This document shows, piece by piece, positions 16,970-25,333 of a stretch of 46,292 bases of DNA (position 1 is the stretch's first letter; each line of letters begins with the position of its first letter). A program made the position numbers and the translations under genes. The DNA is taken from NCBI RefSeq assembly GCF_002286815.1, contig NZ_MUNM01000086.1, forward strand, positions 1 to 46,292, given 5' to 3'. The notes under the pieces were generated by a model that worked only from the letters and a program-made list of their open reading frames with translations, searched no databases and was not told where the DNA came from. Origin of the DNA: Pseudomonas sp. PICF141. Lineage in GTDB: Bacteria; Pseudomonadota; Gammaproteobacteria; Pseudomonadales; Pseudomonadaceae.

Positions 16970-17944
16970 ATGAACCAATCCAGCGACCTGATTCAATCCG
17001 CACAACGTACCATCCGTTTGGAACTGGAGGCCGTACAAGGCTTGCTACCCCATATCGATGCCGATTTCGTACGTGCGTGCGAGATGATTCTGGCCAGCAA
17101 AGGCCGCGTGGTTGTGGTCGGCATGGGCAAATCGGGGCACATCGGCAACAAGATTGCCGCCACCCTGGCCAGCACCGGCACCACGGCTTTTTTCGTGCAC
17201 CCGGCCGAGGCCAGCCATGGCGACATGGGCATGATCACCCGCGACGACATCATTCTGGCGCTGTCGAACTCCGGTTCCACCAACGAGATCGTCACCTTGC
17301 TGCCGTTGATCAAACGCCAAGGCATTCAAATGATCAGCCTGACCGGCAACCCCGAGTCACCGCTGGCCAAGGCAGCGGAAGTCAACCTCAATGCAAGCGT
17401 CGAGCATGAAGCCTGCCCGCTGAATCTGGCACCCACCTCGTCGACCACCGCCGCACTGGTCATGGGTGATGCTCTGGCCGTCGCCTTGCTTGAAGCGCGC
17501 GGCTTTACCGCTGAAGATTTCGCTTTTTCCCACCCGGGAGGTGCCCTCGGCCGCCGCTTGCTGCTGAAAGTGGAAAACGTGATGCATGCCGGCACCGAAT
17601 TGCCGCAGGTGATGTGCGGCACGCTGCTCAAGGATGCCCTGATGGAAATGACCCGCAAGGGATTGGGCATGACCGTCATATTAAGCACCGATGGAAAGCT
17701 CGCCGGGATCTTCACCGACGGCGACCTGCGCCGCACGCTGGACCGCACCATCGATATCCACAGCACCACCATTGATGAAGTGATGACCGCCCACGGCAAG
17801 ACCGCCCGCCCCGAGATGCTCGCCGCCGAGGCCCTGAAAATCATGGAAGACCACAAGATCAACGCACTGGTAGTGGTCGACGATGAAGATCGACCGGTCG
17901 GCGCCTTGAACATGCACGATTTGCTGCGTGCGGGAGTAATGTAA
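16970..17944 (+). CDS. kdsD: Arabinose-5-phosphate isomerase KdsD
   Basis: KdsD converts D-ribulose 5-phosphate to D-arabinose 5-phosphate, the first step to Kdo for the LPS inner core. The 324-residue protein (MNQSSDLIQ at 16970) has an SIS domain (about 35-180) with VVGMGKSGHIGNKIAATLAS-type sugar-binding residues, SNSGSTNE and a conserved FSHPGGALGRRLL. A pair of CBS domains (about 205-324) follows. The longer frame from 16907 would put a hydrophobic stretch over the promoter -10, so it is rejected. The stop overlaps the kdsC start (TAATG). Confidence 0.94.
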   Translation: MNQSSDLIQSAQRTIRLELEAVQGLLPHIDADFVRACEMILASKGRVVVVGMGKSGHIGNKIAATLASTGTTAFFVHPAEASHGDMGMITRDDIILALSNSGSTNEIVTLLPLIKRQGIQMISLTGNPESPLAKAAEVNLNASVEHEACPLNLAPTSSTTAALVMGDALAVALLEARGFTAEDFAFSHPGGALGRRLLLKVENVMHAGTELPQVMCGTLLKDALMEMTRKGLGMTVILSTDGKLAGIFTDGDLRRTLDRTIDIHSTTIDEVMTAHGKTARPEMLAAEALKIMEDHKINALVVVDDEDRPVGALNMHDLLRAGVM

Positions 17945-18468
17945 TGAGCACCGACCTGCTGCAACGTGGCAAACAGATCAAACTGGCGGTGTTTGACGTC
18001 GATGGCGTGCTGACCGACGGGCGCCTGTACTTCCTCGAAGACGGTAGCGAATTCAAGACGTTCAACACCCTCGACGGCCAGGGCATCAAGATGTTGATGG
18101 CCGCTGGTGTGCAGACCGCTATCATCAGTGGCCGCAAGACCCCTGTGGTTGAACGGCGCGCCAAGAACCTCGGCATTGCGCACCTTTATCAGGGCCGCGA
18201 AGACAAACTGGTGGTACTCGACGAACTGCTTGGCCAACTCAACCTGAGCTATGAACAAGTGGCCTACCTGGGCGACGACCTGCCAGACCTGCCGGTGATT
18301 CGCCGTGTCGGCCTTGGCATGGCGGTGGCCAGCGCCGCCAGTTTCGTGCGCGAACACGCCCACGGCATCACTCAGGCCCGCGGTGGCGAGGGTGCCGCTC
18401 GGGAGTTCTGCGAATTGATCCTGCGCGCCCAGGGCCACCTTGATGCGGCCAACGCCGCGTACCTGTGA
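17944..18468 (+). CDS. kdsC: 3-deoxy-D-manno-octulosonate 8-phosphate phosphatase KdsC
   Basis: KdsC dephosphorylates Kdo 8-phosphate to Kdo in LPS core synthesis. It is a 174-residue C0-type HAD phosphatase without a cap domain, acting as a tetramer. The nucleophile and acid/base aspartates are D18 and D20 in FDVDGVLTDG. Motif 2 is ISGRK and motif 4 is YLGDDLPDLPV. It is translationally coupled to kdsD and followed by lptC. Confidence 0.95.
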   Translation: MSTDLLQRGKQIKLAVFDVDGVLTDGRLYFLEDGSEFKTFNTLDGQGIKMLMAAGVQTAIISGRKTPVVERRAKNLGIAHLYQGREDKLVVLDELLGQLNLSYEQVAYLGDDLPDLPVIRRVGLGMAVASAASFVREHAHGITQARGGEGAAREFCELILRAQGHLDAANAAYL

Positions 18469-18475
18469 GCCCATC

Positions 18476-19048
18476 ATGCTGAGCAAAAAAATTCGTAACA
18501 TCCTGGTGTTTGGTTGCATCGCTGCAATTTTTGCGGCGGTCGGCTACTGGAACATCAGCCCGGAACGCTTCCTCGACAAGCCAGTTGTGAAGGTCGATGA
18601 AAGCGCGATCGACTATTACGCCATCAACGCCCACAGCGTGCAGTACCTGCCAGACGGCAAACTGCAATACGAGATGACCTCGGACAAGGTCGAACACGTG
18701 AAAGCGAGCGAAGTCACGTTGCTGACCAATCCGGACCTGAACATGTTCCGGGGCACCGAATTCCCCTGGCACGTCCAGAGCGAGCGCGGCGAAGTCAACC
18801 CGGATGGCACTCAGGTCGAGCTGATTGACTCGGTACGCATTACGCGTTTCGACGAAAAAAACCGCAAAACCCTGATTACTACTACCCGTATGACAGTGTT
18901 CCCGCAGGAGCAATATGCGCAGACCGATCAACCCGTTAGAATCGACGGCGCTGGCGGTGTATCGACAGGCAACGGAATGAAAGCGTACTTGAAAGAAAGC
19001 AGGATACACCTGCTATCGAACGTAAGAGGACAGTATGAGGCTCGTTAA
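18476..19048 (+). CDS. lptC: LPS export system protein LptC
   Basis: LptC is the bitopic inner-membrane protein that receives LPS from LptB2FG and passes it to LptA. The 190-residue protein has an N-terminal membrane helix (about 6-25) and a periplasmic beta-jellyroll (LptC/YrbK family), including FRGTEFPWHVQSERGEVN and MKAYLKESRIHLLSNVRG-type repeats. The ATG at 18476 (MLSKKIRN) is 7 bp after the kdsC stop. The 3' end overlaps lptA by 14 bp. Confidence 0.92.
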   Translation: MLSKKIRNILVFGCIAAIFAAVGYWNISPERFLDKPVVKVDESAIDYYAINAHSVQYLPDGKLQYEMTSDKVEHVKASEVTLLTNPDLNMFRGTEFPWHVQSERGEVNPDGTQVELIDSVRITRFDEKNRKTLITTTRMTVFPQEQYAQTDQPVRIDGAGGVSTGNGMKAYLKESRIHLLSNVRGQYEAR

Positions 19049-19583
19049 AACTCTCCCTATTTTGCTCAGTCTGGGCGCAGCACTGGGAAGCGTGAGCGCC
19101 TGGGCTCTGCCGAACGATCAAGAGCAGCCTATCCGCATTCAGGCCGACGATGCCCAACTGGACGACAAGAACGGCGTTGCCACCTACAAGGGCGATGTGA
19201 TCATCACCCAGGGCTCGATGAAGGTCACCGGCAATACCGTGACCATCACCCGCACCCCGGCCGGCGACATCGACGTGGTGACCTCGGTGGGCAACCTCGC
19301 CTACTTCGAGCAACTGCAAACGGCGGGCGATACCAAGCCGGTCCAGGGTTATGGCGTAACGATCCAGTACCACGCCTCGCAAAACCGTGTCGTGCTGATC
19401 GATCGCGCCAAAGTCATCGATAAGGACAACAACGTCACCCAAGGCGAGAAAATCGTCTACGACACGGCCAAAAAGCTTGCAAGCGCCGGTCGCGCCACGG
19501 GTAACAAGGTCACCGAGGCACGTCCTCGCATCGACATGGTGATCCAGCCGAAGAAGAAAACCGACGAGCAAAAGGCCCAGTAA
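19035..19583 (+). CDS. lptA: LPS transport periplasmic protein LptA
   Basis: LptA forms the periplasmic filament that carries LPS from LptC to the outer-membrane LptDE complex. The 182-residue protein has a signal peptide cut near SAWA and then the OstA/LptA beta-jellyroll. QADDAQLDDKNGVATYKGDV and GVTIQYHASQNRVVLIDRA-type segments are typical. The lysine-rich C-terminal end is common in Pseudomonas LptA. It overlaps lptC and shares its stop region with the lptB start. Confidence 0.94.
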   Translation: MRLVKTLPILLSLGAALGSVSAWALPNDQEQPIRIQADDAQLDDKNGVATYKGDVIITQGSMKVTGNTVTITRTPAGDIDVVTSVGNLAYFEQLQTAGDTKPVQGYGVTIQYHASQNRVVLIDRAKVIDKDNNVTQGEKIVYDTAKKLASAGRATGNKVTEARPRIDMVIQPKKKTDEQKAQ

Positions 19584-20308
19584 TGGCAACTCTGAAAGCT
19601 CAGCATCTGGCCAAGAGCTACAAGAGCCGTCAGGTCGTGCGCGACGTCAGCCTGTCCATCGACAGCGGTCAGATCGTCGGCCTGCTTGGCCCTAACGGCG
19701 CCGGTAAAACCACCTGTTTCTACATGATTGTCGGCCTGGTACAGGCTGATCAGGGTCGCGTGTTGATCGACGACCTGGACGTCAGCCACCAGCCGATGCA
19801 CGGTCGTGCGAAGGCGGGTATCGGCTATCTTCCTCAAGAAGCGTCGATCTTCCGCAAACTGTCGGTGGCCGACAACATCATGGCCATCCTCGAGACCCGC
19901 AAGGAACTCGACAAGGCCGGTCGTCGCCAAGAGCTGGAAAGCCTGATGCAGGAGTTCCACATTCATCACATCCGCGACAATCTCGGCATGAGCCTGTCCG
20001 GTGGCGAACGCCGCCGCGTGGAAATCGCCCGGGCACTGGCTACCAACCCGAAATTCATCCTCCTCGACGAACCCTTCGCCGGCGTGGACCCGATTTCGGT
20101 TGGCGATATCAAGCAAATCATCCACCACCTCAAGGCCAAAGGCATTGGCGTGCTGATCACGGACCACAACGTTCGTGAAACCCTGGATATCTGCGAAACC
20201 GCCTACATCGTCAACGATGGTCAATTGATCGCTGAAGGTGACTCCGCCACCATCCTCGCCAATGAACTGGTCAAGGAAGTGTATCTGGGCCACGAGTTCC
20301 GCCTGTAG
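19583..20308 (+). CDS. lptB: LPS export ABC transporter ATP-binding protein LptB
   Basis: LptB is the cytoplasmic ATPase that powers extraction of LPS from the inner membrane with LptFG and LptC. The 241-residue protein has Walker A GPNGAGKT (36-43), a Q-loop at YLPQEASIFRKLS, signature LSGGERRRVEIARAL, Walker B FILLDEPFAGVDP and the H-loop TDHNVRE. The order kdsD-kdsC-lptCAB is conserved in gammaproteobacteria. Confidence 0.96.
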   Translation: MATLKAQHLAKSYKSRQVVRDVSLSIDSGQIVGLLGPNGAGKTTCFYMIVGLVQADQGRVLIDDLDVSHQPMHGRAKAGIGYLPQEASIFRKLSVADNIMAILETRKELDKAGRRQELESLMQEFHIHHIRDNLGMSLSGGERRRVEIARALATNPKFILLDEPFAGVDPISVGDIKQIIHHLKAKGIGVLITDHNVRETLDICETAYIVNDGQLIAEGDSATILANELVKEVYLGHEFRL

Positions 20309-20348
20309 GCACCTGAGCTGCCCCGGGTCGTCGAGGGAGCGCTCGCTT

Positions 20349-20468
20349 CAATAAAAAATCAATAACTTTTTATTGTTACAGCGCTCTAGGCAAACACTTC
20401 AGTTTCGGGCATATAATTTGCTTATGTTTGGCGCTTCGGCGCTCTGTAGTGGATGGCGCATGTGCGCC
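20349..20468 (+). promoter_or_regulatory. lptB-rpoN intergenic region: promoter and hairpins
   Basis: An AT-rich inverted repeat (20349-20357 with 20367-20375) follows lptB and could end its transcript. A TATAAT at 20412-20417 is the best -10 candidate for rpoN, without a good -35. A further hairpin, ggcgca-tg-tgcgcc (20455-20468), lies in the predicted rpoN leader. Confidence 0.45.
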
Positions 20469-20494
20469 GGCGAATAAGGTGTTAAGCCCCTGCC

Positions 20495-21988
20495 ATGAAA
20501 CCATCGCTAGTCTTGAGAATGGGCCAGCAGCTGACGATGACACCGCAGCTGCAACAGGCCATCCGCCTGCTCCAATTGTCGACCCTGGACCTGCAACAGG
20601 AAATCCAGGAGGCCCTGGAGTCCAATCCGATGCTCGAACGCCAGGAAGAAGGCGACGACTTCGATAACGCCGATCCTTTGGCCGATAGCGCCGAACAGAA
20701 ACCCAACCCCGATATTCAGGAGCCCTCTTACCAGGAAACCACCCCGACGGTGGACAACCTCGAGGAAGGCGACTGGAACGAACGAATCCCCAACGAATTG
20801 CCCGTCGACACAGCCTGGGAGGACGTCTACCAGACCAGCGCCAGCAGCCTGCCGAGCAATGATGACGACGAGTGGGATTTCACCACCCGCACATCGGCCG
20901 GTGAAAGCCTGCAAAGCCATTTGCTGTGGCAACTGAACCTGGCACCGATGTCCGACACCGATCGCCTGATCGCAGTGACCCTGATCGATTGCATCAACAA
21001 TCAGGGTTACCTGGACGAAACCCTCGAGGAAATCCTCGAAGCCTTCGACCCGGAACTGGACATCGAACTGGACGAAATCGAAGCCGTCCTGCACCGCATC
21101 CAGCAATTCGAACCCGCCGGCATCGGCGCCCGCAACCTCGGCGAATGCCTGCTGCTGCAACTGCGCCAGTTGTCCGCCAAGACCCCTTGGCTGGCCGAAG
21201 CCAAGCGCCTGGTTACCGATTACATCGACCTGCTCGGCAGCCGCGATTACAGCCAGCTGATGCGTCGCATGAAGCTCAAGGAAGATGAACTGCGTCAGGT
21301 CATCGAATTGGTCCAGAGCCTCAACCCGCGGCCGGGTTCGCAGATCGAGTCGACTGAAGCCGAATACGTCGTTCCCGACGTGATCGTGCGCAAGGACAAC
21401 GAACGCTGGCTGGTGGAATTGAATCAGGAATCGGTACCACGCCTGCGGGTCAATGCCCAATACGCCGGTTTCGTGCGTCGCGCCGATACCAGTGCCGACA
21501 ACACTTTCATGCGTAATCAGCTGCAGGAGGCTCGCTGGTTCATCAAGAGCCTGCAAAGCCGCAATGAAACCCTGATGAAAGTCGCCACCCAGATCGTCGA
21601 GCATCAACGCGGCTTTCTCGAGTACGGAGACGAAGCCATGAAGCCGTTGGTGCTGCATGACATCGCCGAAGCAGTCGGCATGCATGAATCGACGATTTCA
21701 CGGGTGACCACGCAAAAATTCATGCATACCCCGCGGGGCATCTATGAATTGAAATACTTTTTCTCCAGCCACGTCAGCACCTCAGAAGGCGGTGAATGCT
21801 CGTCCACAGCCATCCGCGCGATCATCAAAAAACTGGTTGCTGCGGAAAATCAGAAAAAGCCGTTGAGTGACAGCAAGATCGCTGGTTTACTGGAGGCACA
21901 AGGCATTCAGGTAGCCCGTCGCACCGTCGCCAAGTACCGCGAATCCCTGGGGATCGCGCCTTCCAGCGAACGGAAGCGGTTGATGTAA
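20495..21988 (+). CDS. rpoN: RNA polymerase sigma-54 factor
   Basis: RpoN directs RNA polymerase to -24/-12 promoters and needs AAA+ activators. In Pseudomonas it controls nitrogen use, motility and many other traits. The 497-residue protein has the glutamine-rich N-terminal activator-interacting region (LRMGQQLTMTPQLQQAIRLLQ begins it), an acidic linker (about 45-110), the core-binding region, a helix-turn-helix with ESTISRVTTQK, and the RpoN box ARRTVAKYRE at 474-483. It heads the conserved rpoN-hpf-ptsN-rapZ-npr cluster. The ribosome site before the ATG is weak. Confidence 0.96.
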   Translation: MKPSLVLRMGQQLTMTPQLQQAIRLLQLSTLDLQQEIQEALESNPMLERQEEGDDFDNADPLADSAEQKPNPDIQEPSYQETTPTVDNLEEGDWNERIPNELPVDTAWEDVYQTSASSLPSNDDDEWDFTTRTSAGESLQSHLLWQLNLAPMSDTDRLIAVTLIDCINNQGYLDETLEEILEAFDPELDIELDEIEAVLHRIQQFEPAGIGARNLGECLLLQLRQLSAKTPWLAEAKRLVTDYIDLLGSRDYSQLMRRMKLKEDELRQVIELVQSLNPRPGSQIESTEAEYVVPDVIVRKDNERWLVELNQESVPRLRVNAQYAGFVRRADTSADNTFMRNQLQEARWFIKSLQSRNETLMKVATQIVEHQRGFLEYGDEAMKPLVLHDIAEAVGMHESTISRVTTQKFMHTPRGIYELKYFFSSHVSTSEGGECSSTAIRAIIKKLVAAENQKKPLSDSKIAGLLEAQGIQVARRTVAKYRESLGIAPSSERKRLM

Positions 21989-22015
21989 CCGCCGGGCTGG
22001 CCACAGCGTTCCAGT

Positions 22016-22035
22016 GGCAGGCATTTCTGCCTGCC
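22016..22035 (+). promoter_or_regulatory. Hairpin between rpoN and hpf
   Basis: A perfect 8-bp stem (ggcaggca / tgcctgcc) with a 4-base loop lies 27 bp after rpoN and 32 bp before hpf. It is not followed by a good T-run. It could reduce read-through or protect the hpf mRNA. Confidence 0.45.
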
Positions 22036-22067
22036 GCTTTATGCACTGGCAACGAAGGAGAAGCTGT

Positions 22068-22376
22068 ATGCAAGTCAACATCAGTGGACACCAACTGGAA
22101 GTGACCGAACCCCTGCGCACCTACATCGGCGAAAAACTCGACCGATTAGAGAGGCATTTCGACAAGATCACCAATGTGCAAGTCACGATGAACGTCGAAA
22201 AACTGCTGCAGAAAATCGAAGCCACGCTGCATATTCCCGGCGGAGAAGTGGTCGCCAATGCCGAGCATACGGACATGTATGCCGCCATCGACCTGCTGAC
22301 CGACAAGCTGGATCGCCAACTCAAAAAGCATAAGGAAAAGACCCAGAGCCTCCTCCAGGGCGCGACCGGTCGTTAA
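22068..22376 (+). CDS. hpf: Ribosome hibernation promoting factor (short form)
   Basis: Hpf binds the 30S subunit and promotes 100S ribosome dimers during stationary phase or starvation. The 102-residue protein is the short gammaproteobacterial type. It contains VNISGHQLEVTEPLRTYI at the N-terminus, then HFDKITNVQV and DMYAAIDLLTDKLDRQLKKHK-type helices that fit the S30AE domain. The start MQVNISGH at 22068 is preceded by a good aaggag site. Its place after rpoN is standard. Confidence 0.95.
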   Translation: MQVNISGHQLEVTEPLRTYIGEKLDRLERHFDKITNVQVTMNVEKLLQKIEATLHIPGGEVVANAEHTDMYAAIDLLTDKLDRQLKKHKEKTQSLLQGATGR

Positions 22377-22388
22377 CACCCCCAATCC

Positions 22389-22853
22389 ATGATCCGACTA
22401 GAAACCATCCTGACCCCCGGCCGTTCCCAAGTGAACGCGCCGGGTGGCAGTAAAAAGAAAGCCCTCGAGCAAATTGCCAACCTTATCCACCGCGAAGTAC
22501 CGGATCTGGAAATGCAGGACGTCTTCGAGGCCCTGATTGCCCGTGAGAAACTCGGTTCTACCGGTTTCGGCAACGGCATCGCCATTCCCCATTGCCGGCT
22601 CAAAGGTTGCACCTCGCCAATCAGTGCGTTGCTGCACCTGGAAGCCCCTATCGATTTCGACGCCATCGACGGTGCCCCGGTTGACCTGCTGTTTGTGTTG
22701 CTGGTCCCGGAAGCCGCCACCGATGCTCACCTGGAATTGCTGCGCCAGATCGCCAGCATGCTCGATCGCAAGGAAGTGCGTGAAAAACTGCGCAGCGCCC
22801 CGAGCAACGAAGCCTTGTATCAGGTTGTCCTGGACGAGCAGAACGGTCACTAA
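22389..22853 (+). CDS. ptsN: Nitrogen PTS enzyme IIA (PtsN)
   Basis: PtsN is the output protein of the nitrogen-related phosphotransfer chain PtsP-NPr-PtsN and regulates potassium transport, carbon/nitrogen balance and stress functions rather than sugar transport. The 154-residue EIIA-fold protein has its phospho-accepting His68 in GIAIPHCRL. It follows hpf by 12 bp and precedes rapZ by 2 bp, so it is clearly co-transcribed. Confidence 0.95.
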   Translation: MIRLETILTPGRSQVNAPGGSKKKALEQIANLIHREVPDLEMQDVFEALIAREKLGSTGFGNGIAIPHCRLKGCTSPISALLHLEAPIDFDAIDGAPVDLLFVLLVPEAATDAHLELLRQIASMLDRKEVREKLRSAPSNEALYQVVLDEQNGH

Positions 22854-22855
22854 TC

Positions 22856-23713
22856 ATGCGCCTGATCATCGTCAGCGGCCGTTCCGGCTCAGGTAAAAGT
22901 ACCGCCCTCGACGTGCTCGAGGACAACGGCTATTACTGCATCGACAACTTGCCTGCCGGCTTGCTGCCGGAACTGGCCGAACGCGCGCTGATCCACACCG
23001 AACTGGCACAACCGCTGGTGGCCGTGTCCATTGATGCACGCAACCTGCCAAGCCACCTGTCACGGTTCCCCGAATTGCTGGAAGAGGTCCGCAGCCGACA
23101 TATCCAGTGCGATGTGCTGTATCTGGACGCCGACGAAGAAACCTTGCTCAAGCGCTTTTCGGAAACTCGCCGTCGTCACCCGCTGAGCAGCGCCAATCGT
23201 TCGCTGGCGGAGGCGATCCAGGATGAAAGCAATCTGCTGGGGCCTATCGCCGATCTGGCCGACCTCAAGGTCAACACCACCAATCTGAACCTGTATCAGC
23301 TACGCGATACCATCAAGTTGCGCCTGCTGAACCAGCCGGAGCCCGGCACTGCGTTCCTGGTGGAATCTTTCGGGTTCAAGCGTGGCATGCCGGTGGACGC
23401 CGATCTGGTGTTCGACGTGCGCTGCCTGCCCAACCCTTACTGGAAGCCGGAGCTACGAGCACAGTCCGGGCTCGATCAATCGGTGGCCGAGTACCTGGCG
23501 GCACAACCGGACGTCGAAGAGATGTTCCAGGACATTTCTTCGTACTTGCTCAAGTGGCTACCCCGCTTTGCCGCCAGCAATCGCGCCTATGTCACCATTG
23601 CCATTGGCTGCACAGGCGGGCATCACCGCTCTGTCTACCTGACTGAACGTCTGGGTCAGGTCCTGCAAAAAACCTTGAAGAACGTCCAGGTCCGCCACCG
23701 CGACCTCAGTTAA
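22856..23713 (+). CDS. rapZ: RNase adapter protein RapZ
   Basis: RapZ is a nucleotide-binding RNA adaptor. In enterobacteria it delivers the GlmZ sRNA to RNase E to control glucosamine-6-phosphate synthesis; that target is not established for Pseudomonas. The 285-residue protein has Walker A GRSGSGKS (8-15) and Walker B-like DVLYLDADEETLLKRFSETRRRHPL. Its C-terminal domain includes VTIAIGCTGGHHRSVYL, the conserved putative RNA/sugar-binding site. Confidence 0.94.
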   Translation: MRLIIVSGRSGSGKSTALDVLEDNGYYCIDNLPAGLLPELAERALIHTELAQPLVAVSIDARNLPSHLSRFPELLEEVRSRHIQCDVLYLDADEETLLKRFSETRRRHPLSSANRSLAEAIQDESNLLGPIADLADLKVNTTNLNLYQLRDTIKLRLLNQPEPGTAFLVESFGFKRGMPVDADLVFDVRCLPNPYWKPELRAQSGLDQSVAEYLAAQPDVEEMFQDISSYLLKWLPRFAASNRAYVTIAIGCTGGHHRSVYLTERLGQVLQKTLKNVQVRHRDLS

Positions 23714-23728
23714 AGGATTCACATCGCG

Positions 23729-24001
23729 ATGCCTGCTCTGGAAATCGAAATCATCAACAAGCTGGGTTTGCATGCCCGCGCGTCTGCAAAATTCGTGGGT
23801 GTGGCGGGTCAGTTTCCTTGCCAGATCAGGGTTGGCCGTACGCCGGAATCAATGATCGACGGCAAAAGCATTATGGCAATGATGATGCTGGCCGCTGGTA
23901 AGGGCACCAAAATCCACCTGATTACCGAAGGCGAAAAGGAGCAGGAAGCGCTGGATGCACTGGTGAAGCTGATCAACAATTACTTCGACGAAGGCGAGTA
24001 A
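23729..24001 (+). CDS. ptsO: Phosphocarrier protein NPr (PtsO)
   Basis: NPr is the HPr-like carrier that passes phosphate from PtsP (EI-Ntr) to PtsN. The 90-residue protein has the active-site His15 in KLGLHARASAKFV and the second motif MIDGKSIMAMMML around the regulatory serine. It ends the rpoN cluster and is followed by a 38-bp perfect inverted repeat before the convergent ZIP gene. Confidence 0.95.
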   Translation: MPALEIEIINKLGLHARASAKFVGVAGQFPCQIRVGRTPESMIDGKSIMAMMMLAAGKGTKIHLITEGEKEQEALDALVKLINNYFDEGE

Positions 24002-24004
24002 AAG

Positions 24005-24097
24005 TCAAAAGATCGCAGCCTCGTTTCACTCGACAGCTCCTACAAGGATCTGCATACAGTAGGAGCTGTCGAGTGAAACGAGGCTGCGATCTTTTGA
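24005..24097. repeat. 38-bp perfect inverted repeat (REP type) between ptsO and the ZIP gene
   Basis: Arms 24005-24042 and 24060-24097 are exact reverse complements over 38 bp, with a 17-base loop. The core (aaaagatcgcagcctcgttt then cactcgacagctccta) recurs degenerately at 31718-31804 and, as a partial copy, at the right end of the window. It sits between convergent genes and could act as a bidirectional terminator. Confidence 0.88.
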
Positions 24098-24106
24098 TCC
24101 TGTTTT

Positions 24107-25000
24107 TCAAGCCAGCGCGGTATCCATCACCATCATCAGACAAAACCCGATCAGCAGCCCAAGGCTGGCCAGTTTGTCGTGACCATGGCGGCGCGATTCG
24201 GGGATGACTTCCTGAGTCACCACCAGCAACATCGCACCGGCCGCCAGTGCCAAGCCCAAAGGCAACAGCAGTTCGGCCAGGCTCACCAACCAGGCGCATA
24301 ACAGGGCAAAAACCGGTTCGACCAACCCTGATGCCGCACCGATCAGGAACGCCTTGACCCGCGACATCCCTGCTCCAGCCAACACCAACGCAATGACCAG
24401 CCCTTCCGGCACATCCTGCAAGGCGATGCCCATGGCCAGGCTGTCGGCATCAGGCATGCCTCCCCCGGCCGAAACGCCAACCGCCATGCCTTCGGGGATG
24501 TTGTGGGCGATGATGGCAAACACAAACAACCAGATCCGCGGTGGAATCACCGATCGCTTCAGTGTCCCCGCGAGCATTTCGGGCGTAGCGCCAGATACTC
24601 TGCGATCCACCAGAAACAACCCGAATGCACCCAGCAGAATGCCGAAGCTGATCAGGCCACTGGCCGCCCAAGGCGTCAGCCCGAGATTTTCAGCCGCGGT
24701 AATGCCCGGCACGATCAGCGAAAACGCTGTCGCGGCGAGCATCACACCGGCTCCGAAACCGAGCAATAGGTCACTGGCCGCCTGAGGCATCTGCCGAATC
24801 ACCAGCACCGGCACCGCGCCCAAAGCCGTACCCAGGGCACAAATCGCCCCGCCTTGCAGGGCGCGTTGCAGTCTCGGTTCGAGATCCAGCCAGCTCAGCC
24901 CTTGGGCCGCCAATAATGTCATGCCCGCCAGCAGCAACAACGATCCCAGTGCATAACGAAACATTCGTCCACTTCCGACCGCCAGTGTTTCAGTACTCAT
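24107..25000 (-). CDS. ZIP-family metal transporter (GufA-like)
   Basis: This 297-residue inner-membrane protein has about eight predicted membrane helices. It has ZIP metal-site motifs HNIPEGMAVGVSAGG and, in the next helix, LQDVPEGLVIALVLAG. The late EVIPESRRHGHDK is also typical of GufA-type ZIPs. These take up divalent metals such as zinc. It lies directly downstream of the fagA-fumC-sodA remnant (31 bp after the sodA stop). In P. aeruginosa a homologue has the same position as I recall it, so it may once have been read with the iron-regulated operon. Confidence 0.9.
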   Translation of the reverse strand: MSTETLAVGSGRMFRYALGSLLLLAGMTLLAAQGLSWLDLEPRLQRALQGGAICALGTALGAVPVLVIRQMPQAASDLLLGFGAGVMLAATAFSLIVPGITAAENLGLTPWAASGLISFGILLGAFGLFLVDRRVSGATPEMLAGTLKRSVIPPRIWLFVFAIIAHNIPEGMAVGVSAGGGMPDADSLAMGIALQDVPEGLVIALVLAGAGMSRVKAFLIGAASGLVEPVFALLCAWLVSLAELLLPLGLALAAGAMLLVVTQEVIPESRRHGHDKLASLGLLIGFCLMMVMDTALA

Positions 25001-25030
25001 AGTCAGCCCTGGATTGGTTTTATAGAAGAC

Positions 25031-25330
25031 TTAAACCAGTGCAGCCTGATAACGCGCAGCGACTTCAGGCCAATTGATCACGTTGTAGAACGCATTGAGG
25101 TAATCCGGACGACGATTCTGAGAGCACAGGTAATAAGCATGCTCCCAGACGTCCAGGCCAAGGATCGGCGTATTGCCGTTCATCAATGGGCTATCCTGGT
25201 TGCCGCTGCTTTCAACGATCAAGGTCTTTTGCGGCGTCATGCTTGGGTCAGCGCAGCTTTCGTGAAGGCCTCCTTGAAGCGGTCGAAACCACCCAGTTGC
25301 TCATCGATCGCCTTGGCCAGCGGTGCGCGG
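25031..25330 (-). pseudogene. sodA: Manganese superoxide dismutase remnant (sodA)
   Basis: Only the C-terminal half of a Mn/Fe superoxide dismutase remains. Codons for PLAKAIDEQLGGF...FTKAALTQ start within about 10 bp of the fumC stop. They then run into a stop where the family continues with an FGSGWAWL-type segment. About ten codons are missing there, and the frame changes to TPQKTLIVESSGNQDSPL...LGLDVWEHAYYL, ending RYQAALV at 25031. The first half of the gene (about 100 residues, including two of the metal ligands) is absent, as is the small ORF normally found between fumC and sodA. The remainder keeps the metal-site DVWEHAY. A functional SOD cannot be made from this locus. Confidence 0.88.
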
Positions 25331-25333
25331 TGA